From: Blasia pusilla | Taxonomy: Eukaryota; Marchantiophyta; Marchantiopsida; Blasiales | Direction of reading: 5' to 3' | Assembly (NCBI GenBank): GCA_050084515.1 | Contig: CM114271.1 | Location: forward strand, 31,000,001 to 31,064,000 | DNA length: 64,000 nt | Part shown: positions 32,812-44,790 of the stretch, piece after piece | Position numbering within the stretch: position 1 is the first letter of the stretch | How the letters are laid out: every line of letters starts with the position of its first letter | Position numbers and translations under genes: made by a program | The notes under the pieces: model-generated | Database searches by the model: none | The model's input: the letters and a program-made list of their open reading frames with translations, nothing else | What the model was told of the DNA's origin: nothing

Positions 32812-34731
32812 TCAAGCGTCCTCAGGGCGGCTGTCGAAGTTCGTGACGAGGCGAACTCCGGCCCAACGGAGGGACAGTTCGATGTCCATGACATCTCGGA
32901 GATACGGTGCTCGATCTGAGATGTTCCCCACGGGCGGATCTTGGAAAGGGCAGTCCCACATGGTGGTCGAGGTCTGCTGGGCAACGTCCACCGTTCTCCC
33001 CCGCACGCAAGGCTCCAGCTTGGTCCCGTTGGGTGGATCTTCCATGAACTCGATGAAGTAGGGAGTGATCGCTCCGTAGGCCTGCGCCAGGCCTCCGAAG
33101 GTGGAGAGCGGGGTGATGAGGAGTTGGTCGGAGAAGCTGAGCAGAAAGATTTCCGAGAACGCTTGTACGTCTTCGTTTTCGTCGTGCAAGATCTGCTTCT
33201 GTTGGCTCGTCAGCTGCACCACGCTCACGTCCTCTCCCGTCACGGTGATGGGATTTTCTAGATACGGTTTGGAGATGTGATCGAACAAGTCACGGAACAA
33301 TGATGCGATGTAAACCATGATGACGGGAGATCGCTTGATGGAATCGAGCGACTGCTCCGGTGCGGTCTTCAGTTTCATCTGGGAGAACCGGGGAAGAATG
33401 CCCTCCTTCCACAGGCACTCGATGATGCGGGTGTCGATTAGCGTCTCCATGCGGTTCTTCATATCCACGCCGTCTCTGAACCGCAACTGAATTCCCACTC
33501 GGCGATCTGCCGCGCTGAGCAGGTAAGCGTGGTTGAGATGCTTCACTCGAGTCCAGACTGTCTCACTCGGCAGCGCGACGCTTCTTACCAGTCTCGTCAG
33601 TACCATCCGGTCTGGAAACAAGGCCTCCAGAGCCGGCATGAAGGTAGGAGTCGTGAAGATTCGGGGAACTGTGTTTATGTACCCGCTCCACAACACGAAA
33701 GGAACCTGGGCGTAGTACTCTTGCTCTGCCGTGCAGTAGAATCTGGAAAGTGGTTGATAATCATGGGTGAGTTCCGGGGAACCCACCACCGCGTAATCTT
33801 GAGACCTCCAGGGAAACGTCGCATTTTCATCCTTGTAGCTTTCGAACACGGATAGCGACTTCTGTGCTGCCAAATTCGAAGATGCATTACGACCGAACTG
33901 CTTAACATGCTCATCTATTTCACGGAAGAATTCCTCATCATCCTTCCACCCGGAAAGATCAAATCCGAACCAACCATGACCATTATAGCGAGGTAGGGGG
34001 AAATCAGAACGTATTAGCCAAGACGAACCCATGAAAGGCTCGCAGGTGTTATCCGGTAAAAGGCTTCGAGTGGCCAACAGCAAGATTCTCTGCGTGGAAA
34101 TTGCATATAGAAAGGCAGAAGCTAGAACCAAGACCTTGTTCCCCATTCCCGTGCCTTCGGCAGGATCTGTAATCAAGAACTTGCAACCAGGTATGTCTTG
34201 CCGCTCACGATAGTACCTAGTGATGTCCGGGATCTTCTTCGTGCAAGCCCGGTGGAGTTCGGAGTACTCCTCCATGACTTGGTCCCACGCTGGGTTCGCG
34301 GGAAGATGGTTGACGTGCTTTCTCTCATTAAACATGATTGGCAGCTCCAATCGGCTGGCACACGGATTGCGACTCTGCCATTCCTCTCTCTCCTTGTCAC
34401 TGATTTTCTCCATCACTCCCTCAGTCACCATTCTCCGAGTTTTCTGGAGCGCCTCAAGCAACAACGAACCGTCAGCTGCAGGCAGCTGGCTTCGTGAATG
34501 CTTCTCATGTTGATACCCTTCAGACCTTGGCTGTGAAGAATCTCTAGAAAAGCTTTCCGAAGAAGTAAACGGCACTGGAGCAGTTTCTGGAACAACACGA
34601 AATTTGATCATGCGACTTAAGGCGCGATATTGTGGCAATGCAAACCATTCGGATATCACAATGAGAAATATCGCCAGCAGAAAAATGCGATAGATAGCTG
34701 AGAGACGACATGACTCCGCTGGTTTATCCAT
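32812..34731 (-). CDS. GT37 alpha-1,2-fucosyltransferase (xyloglucan/AGP fucosyltransferase type)
   Basis: An intact, intronless frame of 639 codons from the ATG at 34729-34731. It transfers fucose from GDP-fucose to galactose on cell-wall glycans in the Golgi; the acceptor (xyloglucan, arabinogalactan or pectin) cannot be told from sequence. Layout: short cytosolic tail, one membrane anchor at about 12-32 (type II topology), a Ser-rich stem to about 90, then the catalytic domain. Conserved blocks are GTGMGNKVLVLASAFLYA at 193-210, CEPFMGSSWLI at 230-240, VGIQLRFRDG at 412-421 (fucosyltransferase motif I, with the Arg contacting GDP-fucose) and LSFSDQLLITPLSTFGGLAQ at 531-550. C-terminal C575 and C594 correspond to the conserved C...C of GT37. 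N-glycosylation sequons are at N282, N303, N569 and N603. Length slightly exceeds the usual 530-600. It is the only clearly undamaged gene in the window. Confidence 0.93.
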   Translation of the reverse strand: MDKPAESCRLSAIYRIFLLAIFLIVISEWFALPQYRALSRMIKFRVVPETAPVPFTSSESFSRDSSQPRSEGYQHEKHSRSQLPAADGSLLLEALQKTRRMVTEGVMEKISDKEREEWQSRNPCASRLELPIMFNERKHVNHLPANPAWDQVMEEYSELHRACTKKIPDITRYYRERQDIPGCKFLITDPAEGTGMGNKVLVLASAFLYAISTQRILLLATRSLLPDNTCEPFMGSSWLIRSDFPLPRYNGHGWFGFDLSGWKDDEEFFREIDEHVKQFGRNASSNLAAQKSLSVFESYKDENATFPWRSQDYAVVGSPELTHDYQPLSRFYCTAEQEYYAQVPFVLWSGYINTVPRIFTTPTFMPALEALFPDRMVLTRLVRSVALPSETVWTRVKHLNHAYLLSAADRRVGIQLRFRDGVDMKNRMETLIDTRIIECLWKEGILPRFSQMKLKTAPEQSLDSIKRSPVIMVYIASLFRDLFDHISKPYLENPITVTGEDVSVVQLTSQQKQILHDENEDVQAFSEIFLLSFSDQLLITPLSTFGGLAQAYGAITPYFIEFMEDPPNGTKLEPCVRGRTVDVAQQTSTTMWDCPFQDPPVGNISDRAPYLRDVMDIELSLRWAGVRLVTNFDSRPEDA

Positions 34732-34805
34732 GAGAAAAGTGCACTCCTGCCTGACTGAATCCCTGGAAGTTTGGCCCGGGTCCCGTGCTGTGGAGACCGA
34801 TCCTA

Positions 34806-34813
34806 CTTATATA
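34806..34813 (-). promoter_or_regulatory. TATA box of the fucosyltransferase gene
   Basis: Minus-strand CTATATAAG lies about 75-80 bp upstream of the ATG. A start site 25-30 bp downstream, near 34780-34785, would leave a leader of about 50 nt. Confidence 0.65.
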
Positions 34814-35102
34814 GCTCTCTTTGCTTGAAACTCTAACAAGCTGCAACGAATTTTCCCCGGATTCCGTGAGTATACTCGAGTCAGCGCCGTTCTTGACGTT
34901 GGAGGTCAAGTTTACCAATTTTGGAACGAGAGCTGCACGCATAGGAATGGTAGTGCACTTACTTCTACGTCTCATGAACCCATCACGTCGGATCTTTCAA
35001 AGTCTCATGAATCTGTGACTGGGGATCGAATTCCCTTCCATTGCCCACAACGTCCCTACTCCCGCCATTCGCCATAACGTCGTGGACATTCACTCTGGAA
35101 TC

Positions 35103-35268
35103 CCAACCACACTCACTGTCTCACGCATTCTGATGGGTCGGAAATATGATAATACGTGCGAACTAGTTCCAATATTCACACTGAACCAACCACACTCACT
35201 GTCTCACGCATTCTGATGGGTCGGAAATATGATAATACGTGCGAACTAGTTCCAATGTTCACACTGAA
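35103..35268. repeat. Tandem duplication, 83-bp unit, two copies
   Basis: CCAACCACACTCACTGTCTC... starts at 35103 and again at 35186. The copies differ at one or two positions (AATATTCAC against AATGTTCAC), so the duplication is recent. It lies about 0.3-0.5 kb upstream of the fucosyltransferase start. Confidence 0.9.
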
Positions 35269-35269
35269 A

Positions 35270-37485
35270 ACCGACAAAAAATTTCAACCATTCGCGAATC
35301 TTAGCGTCTGTGACTGATCGATGGCATGTAATTCTCTGTCAGCAGTAATTTCGTATTTCTGTGTTTCTCACAAACGTCTCAGACTCGTGATCGGGATCCA
35401 CGTTCTCTGTGGCATGAAGGAAATCTATTCAAACCTGGCCCACGACGGTGCTGAGACTCGCTCTAAACTCTTTCGAATGAGGCCTCCTCAAGACGGAGTT
35501 GAGCTAAGAGGTAGACTGCTCTTCACAGTGTTCTCGTAAACTTAAGAAGGTCATGCTTTCTTTCCCGCACACGGTGTAAGAATCCGACACGCTTAAGTAA
35601 ATTAAGGGGAATGTATTTTTCGAGAGAATTTATTTGAGAAGATCCAAGTGAATAGGGTTAGGAATCTACTTTCACAACTTCAGGAATGCTAATGATTTTC
35701 AGCTACTTCAGGTATTTTTGTGGAGGTGAATGGAAAACTGCGTCGTGCCAGCTTCATTCGAAGACCACCATCGGTCTTCGGATTGGGCATGCTGAGCCAT
35801 TCGGGTTCACCGTGAACAATATGTAGGTCCATACTCATGATGACTCTTCGTGGTCGGAGTTGCGATGAACCTCATGGTTGTTCTCGCTCTCCTTCAAGCA
35901 AACTGTGAGACCTCAACAAATTACGTCAAAGTTTGCTTCGTCATTGGTACTTCACCGTGACCGAGCACCTGCCGTGCAAAGAGTCTGCCAAGAGAATGAG
36001 CGGGAAATTTGGGTATCTGAAGCCAGGCTGAATTAAAGTGCCCAACGGAATGTTGAATTCGATTCATGAATGCTGCAGTGTGCGGAGAGGTGTTAGCGTG
36101 TATGTGATAGTTTCCCTCAGTTGGTCGTGTGTTGTGGACTTGAAGATTGTCTCCATGGTATTCCAGCCCTAAAGAGTCTACATTGACCCTACACAACTAG
36201 CTTCGGATCCCGCCAAGGTGACTAACCAAACCTTGCACTGCCATTTCAATTGAAGGCTGAGGAAAATTCATGAACTGCATCACCCCTAGTGACGCTCTTG
36301 ATTTGGTTCGGTGAGATTCTTCTGCAACGTACCCCACAACCTTCACCATTCTTATCCGACAAGCTGTTGCGCATCCAAAATCGTCCCACACATGGACTGT
36401 TGATGCGGAGGTGCTGATGTGCGAAAGTCCTCTTGGTGCCTCACCGCGGGTCTTGGATTTGGAAAATTGCGGGAAGTGGAGAATGGGAAGGAGTTTCCAT
36501 TTCAAACCTTAATGGATTCCCATTGTGAAGGTTAATCGAGTGGTTTTGGTAGTATAGTTGCATTGGGAAGTGAGGACTGTCTTGAATTTTCTGAAAGTGA
36601 CGTCTCAGGAGAGTGAATTTGGTTGCTCACCTAAACCCTAAAGATACAGAAGAAATAGTGATGATTCTTTATTAGATTTCTGGTGCTCGCGCACCAGAAA
36701 TGTAATAAAGAATAGAGCTGCAAAAGACGTCCTTCCTCTTAACTCAATCATGAAGACTCCGAAATTGACCAACCGAGAAGAACAGTATAGTGTTATGAAC
36801 GGTCCAGGCACAACGTCTGCCACCAGTGCTCCAATCCATAACCCGCCACTCCTGGCAAAATTGACACATGTGGTGGTCGCTCCATGATACAAAACAATCA
36901 GCCTTAACAGACAGCGTCCCAGAGGTGCTTGGTATTCCTCAGACTACGAATTTCGATCAGCCCGGATTCCAATCCGACCCCATGCTTCCCTTCACAAAGA
37001 ACCGAAGTGACGCGACCAGTTCCAAAACATCGGCCATGCGAAACATACCACAACCGTTCAGAAAAATGGAAGTAAAAGAGAACCATACGAACCAAACGCT
37101 TAGACTGGAAATCTCTACCAAGAGAACCCTGACAATTGGCACCTCTACGTGAAAAGTCTCTTCACAACTAGATACAATATTTGGGCTAATAAACCTAATA
37201 AAGATGGGCTACTAATGAAAATCGATTACTTTGGATTCAAATGGGATCTCTAAGATCCTTTTCGAGTTCTCCCAGTTTGCAGTATTGAGTACCCTAAACG
37301 CAAGTGAGTTCAATACTTGGTCACGTCGATTCGGATCGACCTCCCTTATCCATGCTCCAGGAATACGACATTCTCCACAAAAATATAAATGAGGCTTGGA
37401 AAAATAAAGAAATTTGCGCCATGAAGAACCCGAGCCTTCAAATACTTGAAATGTGATCAGTGACGGTGCTGCCGCGGTGCCCGCC
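35270..37485. other. Intergenic, nothing firmly recognised
   Basis: Moderately open minus-strand frames (36892-36638, 36505-36197, 36196-35921) have protein-like lengths but no family I can name. An inverted repeat (TTTCTGGTGCGCGAGCACCAGAAA-like arms) lies near 36678-36702. Confidence 0.3.
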
Positions 37486-37489
37486 ACAC

Positions 37490-39710
37490 TTACAAAATCC
37501 ATAAACATGAACAAGGCCTTAAGTGAAAACACTTCGCTTACTTCGGATCTTAGATACAATATCGGACCGACTAAAAAAACGGGCTTCCAGTCACCGCCAC
37601 CCTACAAAGCAGAGGCTTGCTCGTGTTGAGCAATTGCGACACGACATCTCATTAACCAGCATACAAGCGAAAAGGTTTGGGAGATTGTTTCCTGCCCGTA
37701 CCATGTCTCACCAGGCAACATACGAGTGGTCAGATGTTAGAGTTGGTCTCTTCTGAGGGACGACGTGCTAGTAAAGAGAAAAGGCGGCAGAGATGAAAGC
37801 AAAGTGTCACCCTTCTTCTCTCTCTTTCTTTCTTCTTCACTTTTCTTTTTTTCTTTCTTTATTTACTAATGATACACATCTTTTAGAAAGAAACCATCTC
37901 CACTACCTTTCGCCATTATTTGTACTATATGACTCTTCAGGACAACTATGTCAACATACCGTGGTTTTATGGGGAGCATGATCTCTCATGATCTCGGGTG
38001 TAGCGTTTATTGCTTTGTGGGAAGTGGGATTCAAAAGCCAGAATTTATTTGAATGCCGGCTAGTTGTGCTTGGAATTCAGCGTTGCAATCCATCATCCTA
38101 TCCGGCCGGGAAAAGAAATAATTACTTGGTAAGTACGATTCGGCCATGAGCGCGAAATAATAAACCCGAAAAGTATCGGGGCTCGAGTACTGGTACGATC
38201 TAGATTTCAGGAAGCGTGATGCAGTATTATTTATGTTCACTTTTAGATTTCCATTGGGAGTCCAATAGATCCATAAAAGACCAAAGAGACCACATCATGC
38301 TGAAAAGATGTCATAACCTTCATCCATGTCTGAAATGCCATACAGAAAGGATCCAGTTTGAATCTTAGTGTATTCATAATACTTTTCGAGGGGCATACCT
38401 CTGTGCTCAATCGTCACGTCTCAGGTTCTCGAGTACATTTTTCACACTTTTGATCAGCGGCCGAGTGCCGACTCATCGTTTCTAGCTTCTTGTGCTGAAA
38501 TTGGAGGCTCAGCGCAATAAGCTTCTGAAACGGCCAAGCACGCGTCCGAGTAGATTGGACCCAAAGCAACTGTTTAATAACCCAAAGTGGCCAATTCTAA
38601 CGAGGCGTATATGCAGAGTAAAAGACGATTTTCAAGAGAATCCATAAACATGAAGACCTCCAGTGGAAGAAAGTTAACTTACTTTAGATTTTCGATACAA
38701 TATCGGACCGAATATCAGAACAGGGCACCTGTCGTCGCTACTCTACAAAGTAGTAGCTTGCGCGTGTTCAGCACTTGACACACGATGTTTCATTATACAG
38801 TATGCACATGAAAAGGTATTGTAGGTGGCCTCCTGCCACACGATGGCTCACTAAGCAACATACGAGTGAAAAGGTATCGGAGATGGCTTTTTGCTTGCTG
38901 CACGACGTGCTAGTAAAGAGAGAAGTAAGCATGGATAAAAGAAAAGCGACACTGTCATGAACGAAAAGCTGTAGTGGATAGTTTCTCACCACACGATGTC
39001 CGAGCAAGGCTCACAGTTTCACAGTCACTTTGTTCCCGTTTAGATTGCTTTAATGAGATACATTGTGTACTAATAAACCATCCCCCACACCTTTCCGCTC
39101 ATTTTGTGCTCAGAGCTCGGCATTGCAATCCATTTCCCCACGTCGATCGGGAAAGGAAACTCTCATGTGATACGGACAAATCGGCCATAAGCGCAAAAGA
39201 ACATACTAGAAAAGTGTTGAGGATCAAGGAGTAGCATGATCCAGATTTTGTGAAGTTTGATGCAGAATTATGTGCACTCACTGTGTCTGAATTTATTTGA
39301 ATCCCTAAGCATTTTCCTTAGGGATTCAAATAAATTCAGACGAGACCACACAGTCAGCGTCACCCTTAAGAGATGTTCTAACCCTGTGATGCAGAGAGGA
39401 TCGAGCTTGAATCTCATTCTATCCATCACAATTCGCTGTATTGTGTGACATACATAGTTCTCTGCTCAATCCTCTCGTCCCAGATAATCGATTATTTACT
39501 CAGAACTGTGACCAGCTGCCGGTGCATTGCGTCTTTTTTCTCGTGTTGGAACTTCATATGTGAGGTTCACCCAAGCGAACTTCCGGAAAGGACGGGCAAA
39601 GAACCCGTTCAATAACCGAAGGTATCCGATCCTAACGAAGCGTACTTGCTGAGGAAAACCATTTTCTCAAGAGTTCAAGAGAATTCGTTGGATACGGAAG
39701 CTCCAGAAGT
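37490..39710. repeat. Diverged large tandem repeat, period about 1.04-1.14 kb, two units
   Basis: Matching landmarks recur in the same order: GATACAATATCGGACCGA at 37553 and 38694, TTGCAATCCAT at 38083 and 39123, (T/C)AATAACC(C/G)AA(A)G at 38573 and 39611, CGGCCAT(G/A)AGCGC at 38142 and 39182. The first pair is spaced 1,141 bp and the others about 1,040 bp, so indels separate the units. Identity by eye is about 70-75%. No coding sequence is evident. Confidence 0.65.
39285..39341. repeat. Perfect 25-bp inverted repeat with 7-nt loop
   Basis: The left arm 39285-39309 (starting GTCTGAATTTATTTG) is exactly complementary to the right arm 39317-39341. The loop is CATTTTC. The first unit of the surrounding tandem repeat has only a half-arm (AGAATTTATTTGAATGCC near 38040), so the hairpin arose in one unit. 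It could extrude as a cruciform or be transcribed as a short hairpin. Confidence 0.9.
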
Positions 39711-40180
39711 CAAACGAAAGATATCTGTATCAGTTATCCTCAATGGGAACCTGCAGTTGACACCAATGACAGATTTGAACTCCTGCATTTTCAAATCGTA
39801 GCACACACTAGATTTCAACCATCTCTTCAACTCTGGAAATAAAAGCAAGCTCAGCCCTGAATTCCAGCATGGAACATAGCTCAATATCTTTAGCATAGAA
39901 CATAGCTTAATATCTTTGTTCCTCAAAAACAAATCAATCACTCCCATTTTCTTGACGGTATCACAATTAGGGAGCATTTTGTAAGTTCATGAATTCGCAG
40001 CTAGCAAACAACTCTCAAACTTGGACAGTTCTCACGCGCACAGTACTCGTAACAAACCTACGAGACTATTTCTAATTCACAAATTAGACACTCCTCTTTG
40101 CCTCTCGCCAACTTCCGTCACCCTAGCCTTCTAGCCTGCCATTATTTGCGGTTTGTCTCCACTTCGTAACCCCCAGGTGC
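39711..40180. other. Non-coding; short direct repeat at 39868-39922
   Basis: A 26-bp unit (CAT(G/A)GAACATAGCT(C/T)AATATCTTT) is present twice in tandem. The minus-strand frame 39977-39675 over it has no recognisable family. Confidence 0.35.
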
Positions 40181-40364
40181 ATGAAAGATGTGGAAGAAGG
40201 AGACTTTTGCATCATAGATAAGACCCAAGGTGCATGAGTGGGTTAAGGAAGGGTAAAGAAGTGTACGCTTTGGTATTAAAACTAGCGGTTCCACCATCTC
40301 AGATTTATCAATCAGATTACTTGATGAGCACGGGTTTTTATTGGAAGATTTTTGTAGGTGCTTA

Positions 40365-40560
40365 CCTCTTGGACAAGAACCATTTTTCTTTCCTAGTCAA
40401 GTAGAGCAAGTCTTCTTTGCAGATGTGGAAGAAAATCCACGACGGAAAATCATGCTCCAAAACTAAGCTCGAGGTAGAAGAGTGGTTTGTGGTGGTCTTG
40501 ACCAGGATTCTTATGATCACCTTGATTTATTTGGATTTAGACCTCACGCAAATATAGATA
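40365..40560 (+). pseudogene. DUF4216-like segment of CACTA transposase
   Basis: The frame reads GQEPFFFPSQVEQVFFADVE then NPRRKIML. This resembles the P(F)xLxxQxxQVFY...DP....W.VV block of DUF4216, which follows the TNP2 transposase in plant CACTA proteins. A stop follows within ten residues, and later frames (DQDSYDHLDLFGFRPH) continue the decayed protein. Confidence 0.5.
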
Positions 40561-42288
40561 TAGAAAATGTGGAAGTATCTTTAGTGGGGGCTACTACTCT
40601 TACAATTACATGAAGTGTTGTGGCTTCAAAAACATCTCAATATGTTTCTATAGAAGACACAACCATCAATTTAGATTCAGATATGATATCTGAAGACTCC
40701 TCTGACGACTAAGCCACTAATGATTCATACTTCCAAAGCCAAGCCTATCAAGTGACTTGGATCATCCTACTACTTAAGGAGGTGTTCTTGCGTTGGTTAT
40801 TTTGGTAGTTTCATGGAAAGAGAATGGTAGACTATTGCATTCTTATATATTTTTGATCTAAAGCAAATGTGATATGAATAAATCTGGTGATACTAAGTGG
40901 GCTCAAAGTAGAAGATGTTGCTTGCACTTGTACTACCATGCATTCTCGTAGACTCTTACGCCTTCTGACAGTCTTCCCATGATCATAATTGGCTACTTGT
41001 AATGGTTTTACAATCATCCATGATAGTGTAAAACCATTCGAGGACTACCTTCAACTCCACTTTAGTGAATGCTACCAAGGGAATTGTATGTCTAAAAATT
41101 TGGAATATATGTGGTACTATCAGCGAAGATGGTCCTAAAGGTGAGGACCTTGAGTATTTTTGTGCTAGGGAGAAACGTTGCAAACTTGTGAGGGAAAGAA
41201 CATTAGAACTCACCAAAGAGTTTCGGTTAGTGGTATAGCTTATAAATTGATGAACTTATGCAGTATGATCAATTGAGCTTCTTCATTTGCTAAATTTTAA
41301 TGGTATGCATCTACTACTCTATTAGTAACCCTTTTATATATGTTCTCATTTGGTTTGTTGTATGATTTATCGCAATTAGGAATATTAGATGCACGGTCCA
41401 ATCAAAACTTGATGGGCATATCGTGGCGCTTCAGAAAATTCTCATAGTTTCCTAATTTACAATAGATGATTTTTTTCTATAGTGGAATGATTTGGTACTT
41501 CCAATTAAAGAGAGGAATGTATGCACAATGACCTCAATTTTTTTCTTAAAATTTCAATACTAACCTTTGTACCAACAAGCATGTTTCACATTGTTTACAG
41601 GGAAGCAAACCCAAGTCTAGCTCCCAAAAGGCACATTCCAAGATATTTGAGTAGCGAGGGAGCAGGATCCTAAATCCCTTCTAAGAAACACCACACTCGA
41701 AAATGTTGTCAAGAGGAGACCGTGGATGCATATGAATCAATTGATAGATCAAGAGATTATTCAAATGAGCTATTTGAATCAGATGGTGAGTTTGATGTGA
41801 CATTGAAGAAGGAATCCTTTGAGTCTCCATCAGAGAACCCACCCACTATAGATAAATCACCAACCATAGTGTGCCATCACCACATCACTCCAAGAAGTGA
41901 GCCAAATTGAATAGACAAAAGGTGATGTTCTAATCAGGTATTAATCTTCATTGAGTGGAAGTGTTTGATAGTATGATATTGGGATTTCTCTTTTATGGAA
42001 TGATAGAATGCCTTATGCAACTATCACTTATTTCATTTTGTGATAGCTAACACCTTATGATGTGAGCAAGATGTGCGATTTGCAGTTGGAGGTGTTTCCT
42101 GGCGCATGCCACAAGCCAACCAATTGTCCTTACCTTCTTTTTATTTACAAGGTTTCCACAATGGCCTGTCCCGCCACGTATGTTCCCATTTAATTTTTTT
42201 CTTTCGATGATAATGATATTTAGAGTAATTTAGAGATTAAAGACTTATAACAATATGTATGGTTCCACGTAATAGAAGTTTAATTACA

Positions 42289-42498
42289 TCTATATTATTA
42301 TGGGAGAGTGCCTTCTTGATTTACAAACACCTTTCTGCTTGACACGTGGCAACTTGGCAGCAAGAAAATGTTTCACATGCTACAGGTAGCAAGAAAATAA
42401 TTGAATTTAAGTGCAACATCATTAATCTTCTCCCTTCATGGGCTATACACTAGCTCTTCAAACACTTTTTTATTTCCCTTGCATCGCACGGGCACCTA
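42289..42498 (+). mobile_element. Small non-autonomous Helitron, first copy
   Basis: Starts TCTATATTATTATGGGAGAG preceded by A, the standard Helitron 5' end. It ends near a hairpin CCCTTGCATCGCACGGG (imperfect GC-rich stem) followed by CACCTA, close to the canonical CTRR end. It directly abuts the second copy. Confidence 0.7.
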
Positions 42499-42714
42499 TC
42501 TATATTATTATGGGAGAGTGCCTTCTTGATTTGCAAATACCTATCTGCATGACACGTGACAATTGGACAAAAATAAAATGTTTCACATTCTACGGGCAGC
42601 AAGAAAAAAATTTGAATTTTTGTGCAACATCATTAACCTCTTCCCTTCACGCGCTCTACTCTAACTCTTCAAGCTCTTTTTTATTTCCCGTATATCGCAC
42701 GAGCAACTTACTAG
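42499..42714 (+). mobile_element. Small non-autonomous Helitron, second copy, head to tail
   Basis: Starts with the same TCTATATTATTATGGGAGAG and ends TTACTAG followed by T, so it follows the A^TC...CTAG^T insertion rule. The terminal hairpin (CCCGTATATCGCACGAG) is decayed. Identity to the first copy is about 80-85% by eye over its whole length. No Rep/helicase is encoded. Confidence 0.8.
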
Positions 42715-42999
42715 TTTGTTTTGGTTTAGTAATATATTTCATTGGCAATGGGCCTTGGATCCTACTATCCATCTAATCCTTAGTATGAAATGATGCCCAC
42801 TCATGGTATCTCTAATCCATCACAAGGGTCCCCCACTATAGGAAACAGTGAAAAGTCTCCTAGACGCCATCCTAGAGTTCCTACACCTCCTAGTAGTAAG
42901 TCTCATTTACCAGAGAAGCTACAACTTGAACTAGTAAACATGCAAATCTATAGTTTGTTGTAATTGGTATGTCCATAAGTTGATTAGGGTCCATAAAAT

Positions 43000-43600
43000 T
43001 GTTCCCTCTGAATTGGTGATGATGTTACATCAAGCTCTAAAGCTCAACACCATTGACGAGAAAGCCTTGAGGAATGGAAGACAAGTACAAAATCCCTTAT
43101 CGAGAGAGGTTTAAAACCAAGAGTTGAAGTTACATAATCATGTGAAATTTTATCTTGTTGTGTTGGAAAAACAGCATGGCATGATGAATTGAAGGTTTGT
43201 GCCCTTTGCTATATGGACCTTAGTTCACTTGATGTGGCTAAGCAATCTCAGTTTGACATCCGAACTGTATGAAGGAAGATGAATGAAGGATGGGAGTATG
43301 TTGGGAATGAGCCAAGTGATCGAATTTTTAAATTGACCTTGGCAAATAGCATGAAGAGAGAGAGAGAGCATGCTTAAAGAAACTTTTCAATACTTCAATG
43401 CTTAGCAATTCAGGACTACCCAAAATCTCTAGATGTGCTTCCAAAAATAGTTACTTTGGAGGCCCTCAAAACGTATTAGCTCTCACCACAGGGAAAGGAA
43501 AAAGCAAAAAGGATGAAGATGAATAGAGGAAAAGTTGAGCACCGAAATAGAACGGATCGAAGTGGTCACAAAGGAGTGAAACTCTCCTTGGTATGTAATT
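43000..43600 (+). pseudogene. Unidentified coding remnant inside the CACTA element
   Basis: The frame gives GKTAWHDELKVCALCYMDL then SSLDVAKQSQFDIRTV and RKMNEGWEYVGNEPSDRIFK, followed by KLTLANSMKRERERA, with two stops. The regular structure shows real former coding. It lies between the two recognised CACTA domains and is probably part of the accessory (TNPD/TNPA-like) protein. Confidence 0.4.
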
Positions 43601-44790
43601 AGTTATGTTTTTATGGCTTTTATTCTAAATATTCAGTGAAGTTTGATGCATATACAATGTAAGTGGTAAACTCCTCTCTAACATTATCTCTTCTTTAGTA
43701 GATGGATCCTTCAATGATTTTATTCAATATTCAGTGAAGTTTGAGAGCAACCTCATGTTGGTCATGAGATTGATTCATGTATTTGTGGTGATTGGTAATA
43801 ATTTTGCAAACAAAAGAAAAAGGTGAAAGCCCCTCATAACATGACTTGGGAGAATCACTAGGGGTGTTCTATATTTTCATAGATTCAGTATGTGTTCTAA
43901 GTTTTAATTGATTCTCAAACTCTGATCTCTTAACTTCATCTGCATGAGTTTATCATGTCTTAACTCCATCACAAAGTCACTAAGCTTTCTTTAAATAAAA
44001 CATGTGTCATTGTGTAAGGCTCTGGCTCTTCTTTGACACATCACCTCGAAAATGTGGAGAAGGAGGCAGAGTCTACAAAGAGTGAGCTCAAAGCTATAAG
44101 GGAGACCTTGAATCTAATTCAAGAGATTGTTTTCAAGTTCACCAGCGAAGTATCCAAACACAATCTGACTTGCTCTACTCCTCCCTTGAATCTACATCTT
44201 ACGGAGGTTCCAACAACATAAGTTATGGATGTAGAGGTCATTGATGCAAATATGTTTCCAACACCTCGAACACTTCCATCCAAATCTGTTTGTGTGTCTT
44301 CTAGTATAGAACATCATATTGCTACTAGGGAGGTATCTACATCCTTGCAACATGTAGTGAAGGCAAATGAGCCAATCTCAGGATGTGATGCACAAGTTTA
44401 GTTGGCAGAGCATGATATGAAACGAGACATCCGACCAAAGCAAGTCATTCTAAAGAAGAGAAAGGAATCTTGTATAGAGAAGAAAGAGAAGATGGTTGTA
44501 AGTAGGCCTTTCTTGGAATGTTATTCCTTTTTTTGTCTTCTTGCTCCAACTATTTTCCATGTTTATATCACACTCACTTTAGATTAGAGATAGCTCATGT
44601 CTTGACCATGTGCATGTATTAATTATAGACAAGCCAAGCACATCTGATATTTTCTTCCAACATTCCTAAAAATGGTTGGATCATTTTAAAGGTAAACTAT
44701 ATGGTTTATATAGTCATGTACTTGACTTCCTTATATGTCTATTAACTATCACCATGTATATTTATCCAAAGTAGATACTGAGCTTTATTA

